A stretch of 64,000 nt of DNA from Ooceraea biroi (GCF_003672135.1 NC_039506.1:7874001-7938000), one strand, 5' to 3'; numbered from the stretch's first letter, positions 25,418 to 39,018 are shown. Notes: a model not told the origin generated them from the letters alone. Numbers and translations: made by a program.

Positions 25418-25450
25418 AACGAGCGAGCGAGCGAATGCGCGAGCGAGCGC
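25418..25450. repeat. GAGC/GCGA-type tetranucleotide repeat
   Basis: A run of GAGCGAGCGAGCGAA words interrupted by ATGCGC. It encodes Glu/Arg/Ala/Ser-rich peptides in the overlapping frames and explains their length. Confidence 0.8.
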
Positions 25451-25533
25451 GGCATTAGGCGGATTTTTATGCGAGCGCGTAACGAACGGCGTTTTGCATA
25501 TTCTATTCTGCGAGTAGCAGCAGTAAGAGCAGC

Positions 25534-25547
25534 AACAACTAGTTGTT
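25534..25547. other. 14-bp palindrome
   Basis: AACAACT is followed directly by AGTTGTT. It sits between a CAG/AGC-rich run (25514-25533) and a CTG-type run on the same strand (25604-25671), so the whole region can also fold as a loose hairpin. Confidence 0.5.
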
Positions 25548-25603
25548 ACGAGCGCACTGTGTGTCTCTGCTCGCTGGGTATTACGCATTGTCAGTATGCG
25601 CTA

Positions 25604-25671
25604 TGCTGTTGCTGCCGTTGCTTCTGTCTGCAGTTGCTGCTTCTGCCGCTTCTTCTGCTGTTGTTGCTTCG
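25604..25671. repeat. Imperfect CTG/TTG/CTT trinucleotide tract
   Basis: The tract consists of GCTGTTGCTGCCGTTGCTTC-like words with a three-base rhythm. It gives Cys/Leu runs in one frame and Ala/Val/Ser runs in another. I see no flanking conserved protein, so it is taken as simple sequence rather than a coding homopolymer. Confidence 0.6.
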
Positions 25672-26324
25672 TCACGCGCGACGAACTGGAAAGTGATAGT
25701 TCACGGTCCTAAAGATCGTCTTGCGATCGGGATGATCGATGCGAGACGTGCGCGCGCTCGACGGATGTGCACGTCGTCGCGCTTCAATCGTTTTCTGATT
25801 GAAGACGCTGGTGATATACCGCGGAGCGCGGCTGAATGGAGGCACTTTTTTCTCAGATTCATGGTTTAATATCATCACGATTATTTCCCGTTGATCAATG
25901 GCTCGTCGTGTATACCTGTGATTATTCCCAACCGTATAGATTTCAATTTGATTTTATTCGCTTCTATTGTACGCTGACGTGGGGTGCGTCATTTATTTCC
26001 GATGGATTCACTCTCCGCTACGGTATAAGATGAATAGATCCCTCCTGGGAATTGTTTCACACAGACAATTGCACATGCATCGCAACACGAACGCATCTTC
26101 ATTCAGCACTATTAAATTCAAGGAACAATTGTTAATCCTTTATATTGTTGCGAACAACAAAATCTATATAACATCATATGCATTTATAAGCAATTTTCAT
26201 CAACTATGATGCGCGATACAATTAATGTTTCTCTCAAAAATTACGCTTTTAATAAGATTTTATAACACAGAACGATCTTTCGCGTTAATTCGCTCTCGAA
26301 TTAGTACAGTCCTCGCGAAATTTT

Positions 26325-26346
26325 GATAAAACTTACCTTTACTCGC
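26325..26346 (-). promoter_or_regulatory. Orphan consensus 5' splice site
   Basis: On the minus strand AAAG|GTAAGTTTTATC matches the donor consensus closely, with the junction between 26337 and 26336. The sequence upstream on that strand is CpG-rich and shows no conserved reading frame, so any exon would be non-coding or the site is a chance match. Confidence 0.2.
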
Positions 26347-29300
26347 GCCGGATGCTGTGTCTCATTGGCAGAGCGGTGATACGCCGCGCGTTCCCGATGC
26401 TCGCCGTGAAGGTAGCCGTTATCGTTTCGTCGAATCACGTAAATCACGTACCGTTGTAAAACGCGGACCAGTTCTTGCGTGCAAGTCTGATGGGACGAGC
26501 GCGACGCGTGTACACGTGGCGTGCCACGTCGCCGCGATGGAAACGCCGATGCGGAAACGGGAATCGGGTACCCCGGTGGTTACTGATCCGCCTATTCGTT
26601 GTTGCAAACGGTCCACGTGGACATCACGTTCCACTGAACGTGGACATACCGTCGATAGTCACGGAGATACCAATACGCTCGAACGCTCGCGAGATAATTT
26701 CTCGCGTTATCTTCGCAGACTCATGGAGCACACGACGCTTTGATTAATGGTTTTATAACGTATCGCGCTGGCTGCAAAATGTTGTAATTTTCCGAGTCCT
26801 GCTCCTTATAACCGATAACCCGACAGTTCGATAGAAACCGAAAGGAAGGTATCGGTCATTCACACACGAGTGCGATGCAGACGCGTGCGAGATGATTTCT
26901 TGCTTCGCTACCAGTACGTACTCGAGAATTTATCGAGGCGCATATAGGGTCTTTGAATGGGCTCACGTGACTTCACGTCGCTTTCGAAATATCGTAAGTT
27001 TCTAAACCTCGACTCTTACGAGGACGCGTGACAACCCGGTGGATATATGGAAAGCATTATGATTCAGGACGTGGTACTCCACGAAAACGTCGAGCGTTCT
27101 CCCGAACGTGTTTTCACCGGGATCTTGAAAGACTTAAGTGCTTACTGATGGCTCTCGCGAGTGTCCCCTTGCGTGGTTCTCACAGTTTTACGATGTCGGC
27201 GCTCGATCTACTCCGACTCGTACAACGACTCCAACAACGTGGACCTGCTTAGTTCCGATCCGTTCTCTCTACGAGCCACTTGAAAACAAGGCTCGAGGCA
27301 TATGTCTCTCCGATGCCGGCATTATTGCATAGTTAATGCGCTGAAGGTGCGTTTAGCGTAATAGATATTTTAATGGTACATCGTTGGTGGCCGAAACTCT
27401 CGATTGCGCTATATATATATAATTTATAGGTGTAACTCTGCGTGAACTGGCAATCAGATCTCACGCTTTATTTCGCCATAATGATAATATGTATATGACC
27501 GCGCAGGGGTCAACTCCGTGTAGTACATTATTACAAAAACGCGCGCGAACGAAATTCGCATTCCGGGGAATTAAAATATGGAAGCGAGTAAGTTGGGTGA
27601 GTTTAATGTATTACCGTCTAATCTCTTACTTCCAACTTGTCCGCTTGAAACGTACAGATTTATTATGTTCAACTCGTAGCTCTTGAACCGGTTTCGCCCG
27701 CGCCGCCAATTCGATATTAGCATCACGTACTGTTTCCCACGGATATATCTGTCGGATGAATATAGGTCTATCGAACTATGCGTGCACAATATCGCATCCT
27801 TGTAGGAAGCTCACCGAGTTCGTGAATATCAGCGTCGAGATAACGGCAACGTAATAGCGCACATTTTTATTCAAACTCTTTGTACATAACGGCGTATCAA
27901 GAATATTTCGTTTTTTTTCTGTTACATCTCTTGTTACATCTTCTGTTACATACACCACAGTTATGAACATAAGTTCATATTTTCATAATGTGAATTGGAA
28001 AAGAACTGCATGATCGATTCCATCGAGCACATGTTTTTCTCCCAATAAACCTTATATTTAACCCACATCGTGTTGTTTTCCAACGCTGTGATGATATTCG
28101 ATAATCTCTACTTATTTGTGCTAAGTAGGAAAATACACTCGTATCCGAAGTGACTCGGATAGAGATCTATAGATCCATAGGCATCTATTGTGATGATTAA
28201 TCGGGGCGGCGAGGCAAGTACAGTGGACTAATTCGAAGCCATTTTTCATCTCACGGACGATGTTGCAAGTGCAACATGTTACTGGGATACGTGCTGTGTG
28301 GCGATCGACATGGTGTGCCATGGGCGTGTCCAGTGCACTCGGAATCGTGAAGCACTCTCGAACTTGTCCAGTACGTGATCCTGGCGGGATCGCTCGATCT
28401 TAAATACATGTTCACGCTTTTCGTGGCTTTTCGCTTTTGCGCGCTTGGCTCGTCACGATCTGGCGGATAACGGCGGATATATGGAATTGCCACTCTGGCT
28501 GCGACGAACGGGGATGTCACCTCGCGCGGACCGATAATGAATCTCAGAATCGAGATTGGTCACGTAGTTACCGATGTGCGCGCGTGTATCGTGGATATCG
28601 ATTTTGAAAATTACGACGGTAATGTCGCCCGATAACTGCGTCTCCTTCCCCGCGCGCGATTTCTCCCAGGAATCGATCGGACTTCGTCGGATCACCGTGG
28701 GATTGAAGATTCACCTGTGGCACTTATTCCCCGCTTCTCCACCTTCCTACGTGATCGCACCGGCAAGAGATCGCGCCCTGATACGAGAGAGGCTTCACGC
28801 AATTTTGAGAATATTAAATTATCTCGGTTTTCAACACTATCTTGTTTTGCAATTTTTATCGTCATTTATTATATCAGATTTAGGATTAGACGGTGAAAAT
28901 GGGAACATTTTACCGGCGTGATCTTTGCAACGGTTCGTATCTAATAATTATGGAGTGATTGGCAGTAGCCCTGGCACCCATGAAATCGTGTAACGAAGCG
29001 CTTAAATATCATGGGGTTAAAAGTACAACGCGCGGTACAAAGCAGTCGATACATTTTCTAAGCCAGGACGCAGAGGCGAATAATATCCATACAATCGCAA
29101 GTAGAATGAATAGGAGGCAGATCGCATCCCACCTAATGATATATGATTAACTGTTTCGATCTCCGTTGATTAATGGTTGAGACGTATCCAAGGGAAATAC
29201 TCGTGACATTTAATTATTAATTTAATTTGCTCGTTAAAAAATGCAAGATTGCATGCGGATGGATGACTTATCCCTAAAGACGGAACTTTCTAAAGACACA

Positions 29301-30080
29301 CAAGAAAGTGATATATTCTTCTCGTTGTTTATAGACATGGAGATAGACGGGGATTTATGATTCCATATTAATTTATTCAGATTTTAATTAATTTTATTTT
29401 TAACTACAGGTTTTAGTATTTCTTAGGTTTTAGCATTGATTTAAGTTTTTAAGCTGTGATGTGGTCACTAAAGATTATAAATAAAGATTATGTGGAAATA
29501 TTTCCGTATACCGCCTATATAAAATTTTTTAAATTCGATAAGATATCTTAGTTCTAGATAGACTTGTTATGAACGTGGCTGGACGTTCCGTTAATCCCTT
29601 AGATCAGAAGCTTAGACTGTGATCGGTGCAACGTGCGGAGTCCGTTAAATGATTGCACGGTTTCAGATTTTGCCGTATAAATAAATAGATAAATATGCAT
29701 ATATGTATTTTTATGTAAACATGTGTATGCACGAAAGCCGCGGGACCATAGAACTATTATGGGATTGTCACGCCGATAGTGCAGCGGCAGCAACTGCATC
29801 GTCACCTCGTCTCTCCCTTTACCATTCGCTTTCTCGATCGCGTCGTGGTCGTCATTGTCCATGCTATGTCATCGTTCATGACTCCGCTGCACCAGTTTCC
29901 CTGACCGATTTCGAAGTACTACGAACTCTCGTCTGCGTAACGAAGAGAAAGGAATAGAGAAAGAGAGAGAAAGAGTGGGACTTTCGAGACGGACCCGTGA
30001 GAATCACGAGAAAACGGTATACGACGAGAGAGATACAGCATACAATCGGTCGCGAATATTTTCGTAGATCGTTAGAGACG

Positions 30081-30096
30081 TGGTCTTTCTTCTTTC

Positions 30097-30138
<42 letters not shown>

Positions 30139-30142
30139 CTCG
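30081..30142. repeat. Polypyrimidine tract with (TC)n core
   Basis: The tract is C/T-rich throughout, with a pure (TC)n array at 30106-30132. It produces Ser-Leu and Arg-Glu repeats in overlapping frames. Confidence 0.9.
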
Positions 30143-33100
30143 TGGCGCGCCGTTCAATCTCTAATTAGACCCAGACAATGGGAAGTATGCAGCGGAGATA
30201 ATCGCGCGCTTTGCGGGCGAAAGAGTTTTCACGAGATCTGTTTTCGATCTCTGGACACACGCGCGGTCGCGTGCACTCGTATCGTACAATGCACCCTCTG
30301 CTTAAGGATAGAACGTCGCAATCACGTGCGCGCGGCGACTTGGCGAGAAGGCGTTTGGGCTCGGCTCGAGGAAGAGGGATCGGCGTGCGGAACCGTCGGG
30401 AAATGCGACGGTGTCTTACTCACTTCTCCGTACGCCGATTACCGGCGAGCATCGTCCGCGGGAACGCTTTTTGCGAGAGGAGGCGAGTTGAAACTTTCTT
30501 GCAGAAGCGAAAGATTGCATTGGGTGTGCCCGCGCGCTATCTCGCTCGGTCCGCACGCTGCAACCTTTACGTGATGCGCCATCGTGGAAGCGGAACGATC
30601 GCAACTCCGGCGGTTTTCCACTTCCATTCTTGCGCGCGCGGAATCGCACCGGGATCTCTCGTTCTCTCGGGCGTTCGATGTCCTTCCCTCATAAGACATT
30701 CATATATTCGAAACGATCGCGAAGCGTTCCACGGCTTCTCGGAAGACTGGCATTAGAAACCGGCCACGAGGACCCATCGAGAGCGAACGCGCCCGCTCTT
30801 CTCTCTCGTTTCTTCCTCCTTCTTTCTCCTCTCCTCCCCTGGTCTGTAACCCGGTCTCTCGGAGGCTGTGTTTATCTCACCCGGGATCCCACGCTGGCTG
30901 GGTGCCTTTCGTCCTTTGACCCTCCTCTCCGTTCTACGGGAAGGTGGAGGAGTCGTCCCTAGGACCGGTAGCCGCGGGCGCGATCGAAATCGGGGTGTGC
31001 GGGTGGCGAGAGATTTATCGCGACTCGATAATCCTTTTTCGGAACCGCGACGCCCTGCGGTATAAATATCGGTTTCGGTTTTTATGGAACTCGCGAAGGC
31101 TCTAATTATGAAAGCATCACCCATGCAGAATCATCAGATATCATCAGGTACCAAATGTGTCTCGCATACGTGATCACGTTGATTAATGAACTAAATCAGA
31201 TAAATATCTCATTAAACAATAAATTATTCTTTTATACTTTTTCATATGAAATAATGTTTTTTTATCATTTGGAATACCTATCTATACCAATATACCGATA
31301 CTATGTATTCGCTTTGATCATAATATCTTAAACCTCCTGCATAATTAAGCAATGATTTGATGAGACAACAATTGCACGAGCATATTCGTATAGATCAATG
31401 AGCCGTCAATCAAGAGAATTCCATTGAATTCTACTTGGCGTGAGTATACGTACGCCTCAGGTGTTTGTGAGAAAGCGTGTTGCAGTTCAGCGTTGCACTT
31501 GGCGTCACCGTAACATCTGCGGTTGATTGATCAGTAAATAGGCGGGTGAAGATTGCCATTCGGTAAATTGGTTTTGAGAGGATGTGTAAACAGTAGGACT
31601 CACCTTGTGCGTTTTCATACTTCCTATTTTTGTTTTGCGCACGATTAAAATTAACGATGAAGTAGAAATCATGCGACGCCTAAGTATACTCAGAATAGTT
31701 TTGTACTTTAATATTATCACTCGGTGAGAAATTATGCGTCCGTTTGTTCTTTGCGTATCGCGAATCAGAATAATTCAGAACGGAAAAGGAAATCGTTATC
31801 GGATCTGGTGCATTTCGTTAGCGGTTAATTAGCTTTATTACGTTGTTTAACATTTGAATCATCCATGTGCGAGACCCAATCATATACGAGTACAAATAAT
31901 GAAATCAATTAATTATATAAATACATATTTCAGTCTCTTTATTTTAGATGGGAAATTGATGTCTATTATTGTGACTTTAATCTTATATTTAACGTAAAGT
32001 ATAACTTTACGTGCAGATCTCTCCATAAGAGAGGGAAGAAATTAATAATTCAATAACCATGTGTTCATTAAAGTAATGAAGGCTCGATTTATGTGGGAAA
32101 ACGAAAAGAATAGGTCGTTGTGGAAATTGATCTTGAATGTAATCGTACAATTAACCGCGAACAAATCAATTTCACGCGATTCTCGTCACGCGGTATGAAA
32201 CGACAGACGGTCTCCATCTCTCACGTTACTATTCACACACCTTGTTGCGATTGGAGGAGATAGCCATGTTCCGTAGTTTTCGTAATTATATTATATTACA
32301 TATTATATATTGATTAAGACAGGATACGTTATGATACATACGAAACTACAGACCAAATCAGAAATAGGTATACAAAAACTGACATCCAGACATGCAAGAT
32401 AGAAAATGATTATCCGCGTTAAAGCTGCACAGCTTCCTGAAATCGTTATCATTTCGAATACTCGGTGACAAGTTAGCGCACGTTCACACCTGTTTTATCG
32501 AAAGTAGGCGATAACCTGAGCGCGAGGCGCGGAACAGCCATGGTGCGAGCTTTGTACCTCAGTCTTTAATAGGCACAATAAGAGCAACTCGTTATCGATT
32601 GTCGCGGAGACTATGGAGAATTCCGCTTAGCGCGCGAGAGAGTCAAGGCGCGATCCGGCGCGTCGTGTTTAATGTCACCTGGCGCGGCACTTGGACTCGA
32701 TCGGCCAATAAAGATGCGATAGGGGAATCTCGGAGAAAGCGGCCTGTCTCGCGGTACGTAGCTTGGCCGCCGCAGGGGTCCGCGAATGAATATCGACGAG
32801 AAAATGAGGGAAGCGAACGGAACGAGTCGCAACGATCGCCGGCGTGCACGAGGTGTCCACGACAGCGTTCCGGCTCTCATAAACACACTATGCCACTATG
32901 CTGGCCGCGAGTTCGCGAACACTGGCGATCCCTACGGAAAGTAGCCCGTGAGAGAAGCGATGCAAGCACGTCCAGAAGAAAAAGAAAAGAAAAACTGCTA
33001 CGTTAGCTCGGAAATTGATCGAAGTGGAGTTACTAGTTTGTCGGAGAAACGGGGAAAACTGCTGTTAAATTACAAGCGTTTAAAGGCCATTGCGTATTGT

Positions 33101-35589
33101 TTATTGCTGTGTCATGTGTCCGCGTCGATATTTATGGACGCGAATTTTTCCGAGTTTTTATGATGATCTTATCGATGTTTATTCAGTCTCAGTGACTGTA
33201 GTCATACAACTATTTATCTCGTCGAACAACTAGAAAGAGACAAATTGCCCAAGATTAAAGTTGAGTACAGTAAAGTATCGTTTTGCATAAATTTTCCGAG
33301 GCTCGCGCCTCGAGTCGGTTTTATCACAAGCTATATTATTCCGCTAATGAGTATCAAAGTCTGTGACGATGATTTCTTCTAATACTTTTAATAAACTTTA
33401 ATTAGACACAATTTATCGTTTCCGGAGAAAGTGCGGTTGCAAGAAACCCCAACGGAAAAATAACGGCACCTCTGACTCCTGGGTTTAATACTTGCCAGCT
33501 CCTAGATTTTATGGCAACTTGCATGTGTGGCATGATTCGCGCATTATTAATGTATTCTTCGTACGTACGCCTGCTGCACCCCACTCGTCCTGGATGACAC
33601 AGAATGCCTGGCAACGAATCTTGTCAGCTCTGGCCGTCCTAATATCTTATGACACTCCTGGCTCCGCGTATGCAAATATATATTTGCACCCAGCTGTTCC
33701 GTTAACGCGAAATGGCACCACGTCGCGAAAGTGCCGGCCTCGGGAGACAAGTTCTCCGCTAAAGCGCGTGATTAGGCTTATGCCAAGGAACGAGCGTATA
33801 TTTCGCGGACCGGCAACGGAAAAGTGTCGCCGCCCACGTGAGATCCCGTAATTCAGGAACACAGTCGTGAAAGTGCAACGGACTCGTTCCGTGCGGCGAT
33901 CACACCTCTCGCGAGGAGAATTAGCGATATAAATCCGTGTTCTTGGTGCGGCGGGTTCTCCGAACGTTGTACTATGGTAAACGCGAATTTGTTACATTAC
34001 ACGCAGACCGATTATCGTAAGCTCTTCATCGTCATCACTCAGACTCCTCGAAGCTGGTCCGACACGTACCACGGAGTTTTATCTGAACGCCGCTGTCAGC
34101 TGATCGCGTGGATGACTCAGATAATCAAATCGCGACGCGTTTCGCGTGCGGCGCCGTAATAATCTGTTGCTGACATTGCGGATGATCGATCGCGTCATCG
34201 GATCGCGATCAATAAACAACACGTCGGTCCCATTGCGAGCGGAAGTAAAGAGGAGAAGGAGAAGAAGTTAATGGAGCACGTCGCGGCAGGAATGATCTCG
34301 GCATTAAAACGCCGACGTTTCCGCGCGGTGACCGGCGCTCGGTCCAACGGGTCGGCGCCTGCAATGCGCCCGCACTGGATCCCGGTCCGGATGCCGCGAC
34401 AGAATCAATTTGTAAAGGAGCGACGACGATGGGCCGGCACTCCTCGCAACCGACAAAAACAGCCGAGATCCTCTCGGCGCGTGACTCGTCGCGGCCCGCG
34501 CAAAAACGGGCCCGCATTTCTACGGTTCATTACTGCGATCATCGCGGCGTCTCGGCTTCAGACATGGAGGGATCGCTCCATGCATATTGCATGATCCTTG
34601 CCCGATGCTCAGTTGCTAGAAAGTATCGGTAGCGTTGCGTCAGCGTTTCTTGCCGTGTTTCCGTAGGATCGCGCGTCCTGCGAGAGATAATTACGAAAGT
34701 GCGCGGCTTATCGATATCTCGAGCAGCTTGCGCGTCGTTTTCGAGATCGTATTGAAGGATTAAGTCGTCTTGGATGGCACAACAAAACAGAAGAGCTTTG
34801 GGATTCTATTATAAGTTGTATTGTAAAATCGTGTTTGTACAGAGAAAAAAACTGTCAGTTGTTTGAAGATAATTGATAGCTTGCAGTACCGCGAGCGTCC
34901 GTGCGACAGCTACTGTATTCATATTGCTAAATATTATTTTCAGCATCGACTGTTTCGAGGCAAACAGTCAAGCATGTTTTGCGCTTCAACGTTTCCCCTG
35001 CGAATTGTCGCGGCGGCTTATTGAAAGTAAAATAGCAGCGTATACGTGCGCTTACATTTCACCTTTAGCATCAAAATCTCAACTCAGCGAGATTATAGCG
35101 ATTTCCATTCCCGGATACAAAGTATTCGCCGGCATCGTCGGGCGCAATGGTATTTACGGTTGCGTTCCTTTCGGCGAAATCGTGGCGCGCACTGACAAGG
35201 GTCTTCCTCGAGCGGAGGGGTTTAATTGCGATCGACAAACTGGTGATTTTCTTCGATCCCCCGTTTCCCACATCGGCGCTGTCCTACGGCGAGGAGACAG
35301 CAGCAGCCTCCACCGTGTCCGTAGAAAGTCCCTTTTTTCCCGTCTCACCGTTCCTCCCCGAGTCGCCTCGAATCTCGCGGGACGTCTATTCCGTGCACGT
35401 CGAAGGCCACGCGACCCGATGCCTCGAGGACACGTCGGTGCACATCCAGCATCCTCTCTTTTCTTCTCCTCTTATCCTCATCCTCACATTCTCCTCTATG
35501 CACTCTCTTTCTAGCCCGTTCTCCCTTGCTTCATCTTTTCCTGCGCTCCTTGAGGAGCGACTTGAGAGTTCCTGGAAAAAACACGTACC

Positions 35590-35943
35590 TACTCCGTGAA
35601 ACCTGGTATCTCGTGATCTGGACATATACTGGCTGAACTGCAGCATCTTTGGGATTGTGAGCCCAGGACGAATCTGCGTCTCGCAGTTGATGTGGGTTTT
35701 ATTTTATACGATAGTTTTGTATAAAGTGGGGCGATAGCTGAAAAGATATTGCGCATTGATTCCACAGGAATACACGGTTTTGGACCTGAGCAACCAAAAG
35801 GTGTTTCTAAGATAATTTTCAACGCTGATTCCGAATCCGCAGTCCGTTTTTTCCTAGGTCGTCAGGTTTTTGAGGTAAATGAAATGGCTGTTTTTGCTAT
35901 TTTCGACCATAAATGACCATTTTATTTACTAAAAAATCAAAAT
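35590..35943 (-). other. Possible 3' flank of the repeat-protein relic
   Basis: This stretch lies directly downstream (minus strand) of the 35944-36417 relic and has a base composition unlike the neighbouring CpG-rich DNA. The style recalls the rest of a multicopy repeat, but I cannot match it to a known family and no ends or target duplication were found. Confidence 0.25.
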
Positions 35944-36417
35944 TTAGAAGTGTAGTGCGGTGTAACAACGTCGTTTGTATTGTTCTGGCTCTATTTTACG
36001 TAACAGAGTCCAACAATAATCGCTCATCATGCCCTCGTCCCAAAAACCTTGGTAGTTCTTCTCGATTCTCTGCAAATCTTGATGAAGCCGTTCGCCCTGC
36101 TCGTCACTCGTATCGCCTAAATTTTCTGGGAAGAAATCAAGGTGGAAATGTAGAAAATGAATTTTTAACGACATACGAGCACCAATTCTCTTGTAATTTT
36201 GCAACAGATCCGCGACAATTTGCTTGTAGTTGTCACTTTTATGTTTACCGAGGAAATTACGAACGACGCTCTTAAATGATGCCCATGCTGCAGCTTCTGC
36301 GGCCGATAAACATTGCGTAAACTTGTCGTCATCCATCAATTTTCTTATATCAGGTCCTACAAAAATCCCTTCTTTTATTTTGGCGTAAGAAATCTTGGAA
36401 AACAGTTTGGTTAAATC
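35944..36417 (-). pseudogene. Relic of an arthropod multicopy repeat-encoded protein
   Basis: The minus strand is open for 157 codons after an in-frame TGA at 36418-36420 and ends in TAA at 35944-35946. In order it contains GIFVGPDIRKLM (from about residue 17), an AW.SFK.VV.NFLG block, ARMSLKIHFLHFHLDFFPEN, then EQGERLHQD, YQGFW and MMSDYCW. I recognise this as the C-terminal region of a large uncharacterised family found in many copies in ants, aphids and other invertebrates, commonly without a named function and probably transposon-linked. The similarity continues upstream across the TGA for about ten residues, so the copy is interrupted. There is no ATG before the conserved block. It is most likely a dead fragment; a spliced living exon is the less likely alternative. 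Confidence 0.7.
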
Positions 36418-36682
36418 TCAAAAATCTGACGACCCAGCGAAAAACACATAACGGATTTGAATTCAGCGCGCGAAAATACGTTAAGAAACACTCTTGTCTT
36501 TTCGGGTCCAAAAGCTGACCCGTATTTGTATTCCTGTGTTCTCTTGACTCTTTCATCCATGTCCTCGCGTCGGCGCCAATCGCGTATGTCAAGGGTTTTG
36601 TTCTTGAACTTTTGTGCGCTGCTGTTTCTTTCTCATATTGCATCATGCAACGATTACGCATTATAAAGATTTCAACGCGCAT
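36350..36682 (-). other. Overlapping open frame upstream of the relic, status uncertain
   Basis: A 110-codon minus-strand frame overlaps the start of the relic in a different frame. I do not recognise its translation. Its last 25 or so codons run over DNA that encodes the conserved block in the other frame, so that part is certainly a shadow. The upstream part could be more of the same repeat after a frameshift, or unrelated. Confidence 0.2.
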
Positions 36683-36961
36683 CTATTAATTATAGGGAGT
36701 AAAAGATTGACTGCTCGAAGGTCTTCGAGATTATTCGAGATAGTAGTAAACGAGGATTCATAGCATCATAGACGGCGCCGCTCTATTCTCGCCGTTAACT
36801 CTAAAGGACATCGGCGACGCTAAAGCAAAAATAGCAGTGACAAGATTACCTTTGTGGCAATTGCATAATACTGTGGATAATTCCGCGACAGAGGACAGAG
36901 GAACTAGTCTTCACTCTCGCCTCGTTACCGGTGCGAGAGGGTTATCCACGAGGAGGTCGAC

Positions 36962-36964
36962 CTC

Positions 36965-36999
<35 letters not shown>

Positions 37000-37028
37000 C
37001 TCTCTCGCTCCTTTCTCTCTATCCTCCA
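36962..37028. repeat. Polypyrimidine tract with (TC)n core
   Basis: A pure (TC)n run at 36965-36989 is followed by imperfect C/T-rich sequence to about 37028. It is similar in make-up to the tract near 30100. Confidence 0.9.
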
Positions 37029-37905
37029 CTTCCAGAAGTGCACGAAGAACTGGAATCGCGGTCCTCGACTTCTTGTTGGCGTCCGTAGCGATCGCAGCGG
37101 CGATTATCGTGCTCACTGCGCGCGGAGAGCTCGTCGTGCTTCGTTGTTTGCGGCATCGCGACTTCCCGAAAAGGTTCGCGGGAAATGTGACAAAGAAATC
37201 GAGCAAGAAGCGCCAATTGTTGCAAATTTTTATCATTCACCGGAATTTCGGATGTGTGTGCTATCTGCTTAATAATCTCTTTGCGCGAATTCTCTCGGAC
37301 GATTGAGAGGAACAGAAGGAAGAGGAATTCCGTTTGCGTATGCATACTGTCACGTGCGGACACTACCTACAGCATTAATACCAGATTGCAGATCTGTACG
37401 ACGGATACTCGTGCTTATCATGTACAATCCGATTAATATTCCCGCCTGATACACTGCGTAATTATCGCACAATTGAGTGCAGTCGCATTTGAAGGCAACC
37501 GCGTTTGAGCGACGCGCGGAGACGTAATAGAGTTAGCAGGATACGAATGCGCCCGCCGCGCGAATTGAGGATCGCGATCCCTCATCCGGGATGAATCCAG
37601 TCGGAATCTCACGAAACAAAACCTGCAGAAGCACAAACCAACATTTGCAAGCGCGCGCGCGCGAACATCGACGAACGCGTCCATTAATATTTGAAAATGA
37701 ACATCGCAAAGGTCGCCGCGAGTAAATGCCACACGGACCACTCAATGAATTCGAGAACCGAGAGCCGTTCGCCGCTCGAGTATCTTCTATGACACAGGCT
37801 CGCACGCTCCTCGCCGACTGGATCCATTAGTCATCGAGCTGTTCTTCAGGTAGCGGTCCCGAAGATACCGAAGCGCGATGTCGTTCTGCCGCTCCTCGAG
37901 CGGGT

Positions 37906-37928
37906 GGTCCGCCGGAAGTCGGCGGACC
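37906..37928. other. GC-rich hairpin (9-bp stem, 5-nt loop)
   Basis: GGTCCGCCG, loop GAAGT, then CGGCGGACC, an exact inverse. It lies in CpG-rich DNA with no neighbouring gene. Such a stem would be stable in RNA, but no transcript is indicated. Confidence 0.5.
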
Positions 37929-38941
37929 GCGTCGGATTAGAGTGAGATGTCCAGATTGTCGTTCCAGGAGATTTCGGTTGGTCGCCAGTCATATTAAAAA
38001 CGCGGGATTATAGAACGTGACATGTAACCCCGATTTGTTGCCATGGATAAAGCCCTCATCGCGCCGCGGCCGACACGCGGGCGGCTTCGCGTTTCGTCTT
38101 TCAAGCTGCGCCGACGTTTGTAGGTACGTCGTAGATGGATCGTTTCCGTTTAATTTGCCAGCATGATTAACGATAGAAAGCGCGATAGTAGCTGAACATG
38201 TATATTCCTCTGGACACCGCGAATGCGCCTATCCCCCTCGTGGTGACCTTTGTGACGCTTACGTGTACACGCGACTGCCGCGGGTGTAAAAAGACGTCGG
38301 GTTTCCGGGAGGAAACGGTTATTAGTGATTAATTGTGAACACTCGGCAAATTTATCTCCAGTCCTATTGATAATTACCCGCGCGAAAAGATATTGCAAGC
38401 CGTCCTGGTTAATCTCTCGACACGTGCTCTTTAATCCTCCATCAGTTACATGTGTACACATTCAAGAGATTTATGCGATTTGAATTTCTACATATAATTT
38501 GATTGAAACATAATATCTGCTAATTAATACTATGTAAAATGTATTAGTAAAATGTAGAAACGTTAAAAGCACAAATGAATATTCTTTTTTATTTTCAATA
38601 CTTTTATTTACCATTTATGTACATGTATCATTAATTTATACGTACAAAATGAAAATTTTATTTGATCGATATCTGTCGACATGCCATCAGTTCCAAGAAA
38701 TATAAGCACTCTTTACATGTCCTTCATCGCACATCTGTGCATCGCGATATGCCGATCCTACCTTTTGATCAATGTAATCTCCGTTGAATTTATCATCGCA
38801 GCCTTGAATATGGTATCGACATCATTTTCTTGATATCACACGCTTTATCCAAGTTTTATACAAATTTATCGAAAGTGCGATTCGCACTGCACCTGCATGA
38901 GGCATGCAATCCTCGCACACCTCAAGTCTCATTGTCAGTAT

Positions 38942-38943
<2 letters not shown>

Positions 38944-39015
<72 letters not shown>
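38944..39015. repeat. (CT)36 microsatellite
   Basis: An essentially uninterrupted 72-bp CT array, the longest simple repeat in the window. It generates Ser-Leu frames on the + strand and Arg-Glu frames on the minus strand, none of which I regard as genes. Its length and purity suggest it is highly variable between individuals. Confidence 0.95.

Positions 39016-39018
<3 letters not shown>

Larger units (their letters stand above)
19837..35589. other. Non-genic block between the Foldback-like element and the repeat-protein relic
   Basis: No exon was recognised. AT-rich stretches (19850-21560, 23040-25080, 29150-29560, 31100-32500) alternate with CpG-rich ones (21570-23000, 25150-25850, 28200-28800, 30150-31060). 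Long frames at 25163-25696, 30080-30756 and 34873-35514 are repeat-driven or Arg/Ser-rich and lack domains. Listed sites in the block are a candidate recursive splice site, an orphan minus-strand donor and several simple repeats. Confidence 0.55.

Noticed and set aside
25163..25696. 177-codon + strand frame with polar start and Cys/Leu-rich end
   Set aside because: Its second half is translation of GAGC and CTG-type simple repeats, and the first half has no homologue I recognise. An overlapping frame gives an equally long Ala/Val run.
30080..30756. Two overlapping + strand frames of 164 and 181 codons
   Set aside because: The first starts in a (TC)n tract. They overlap in different frames and neither has recognisable features, so at most one could be real and nothing favours either.
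34873..35514. 213-codon + strand open frame
   Set aside because: There is no ATG-supported conserved protein, no domain, and the C-terminal half is pyrimidine-tract translation. Overlapping frames on the other strand are equally long.
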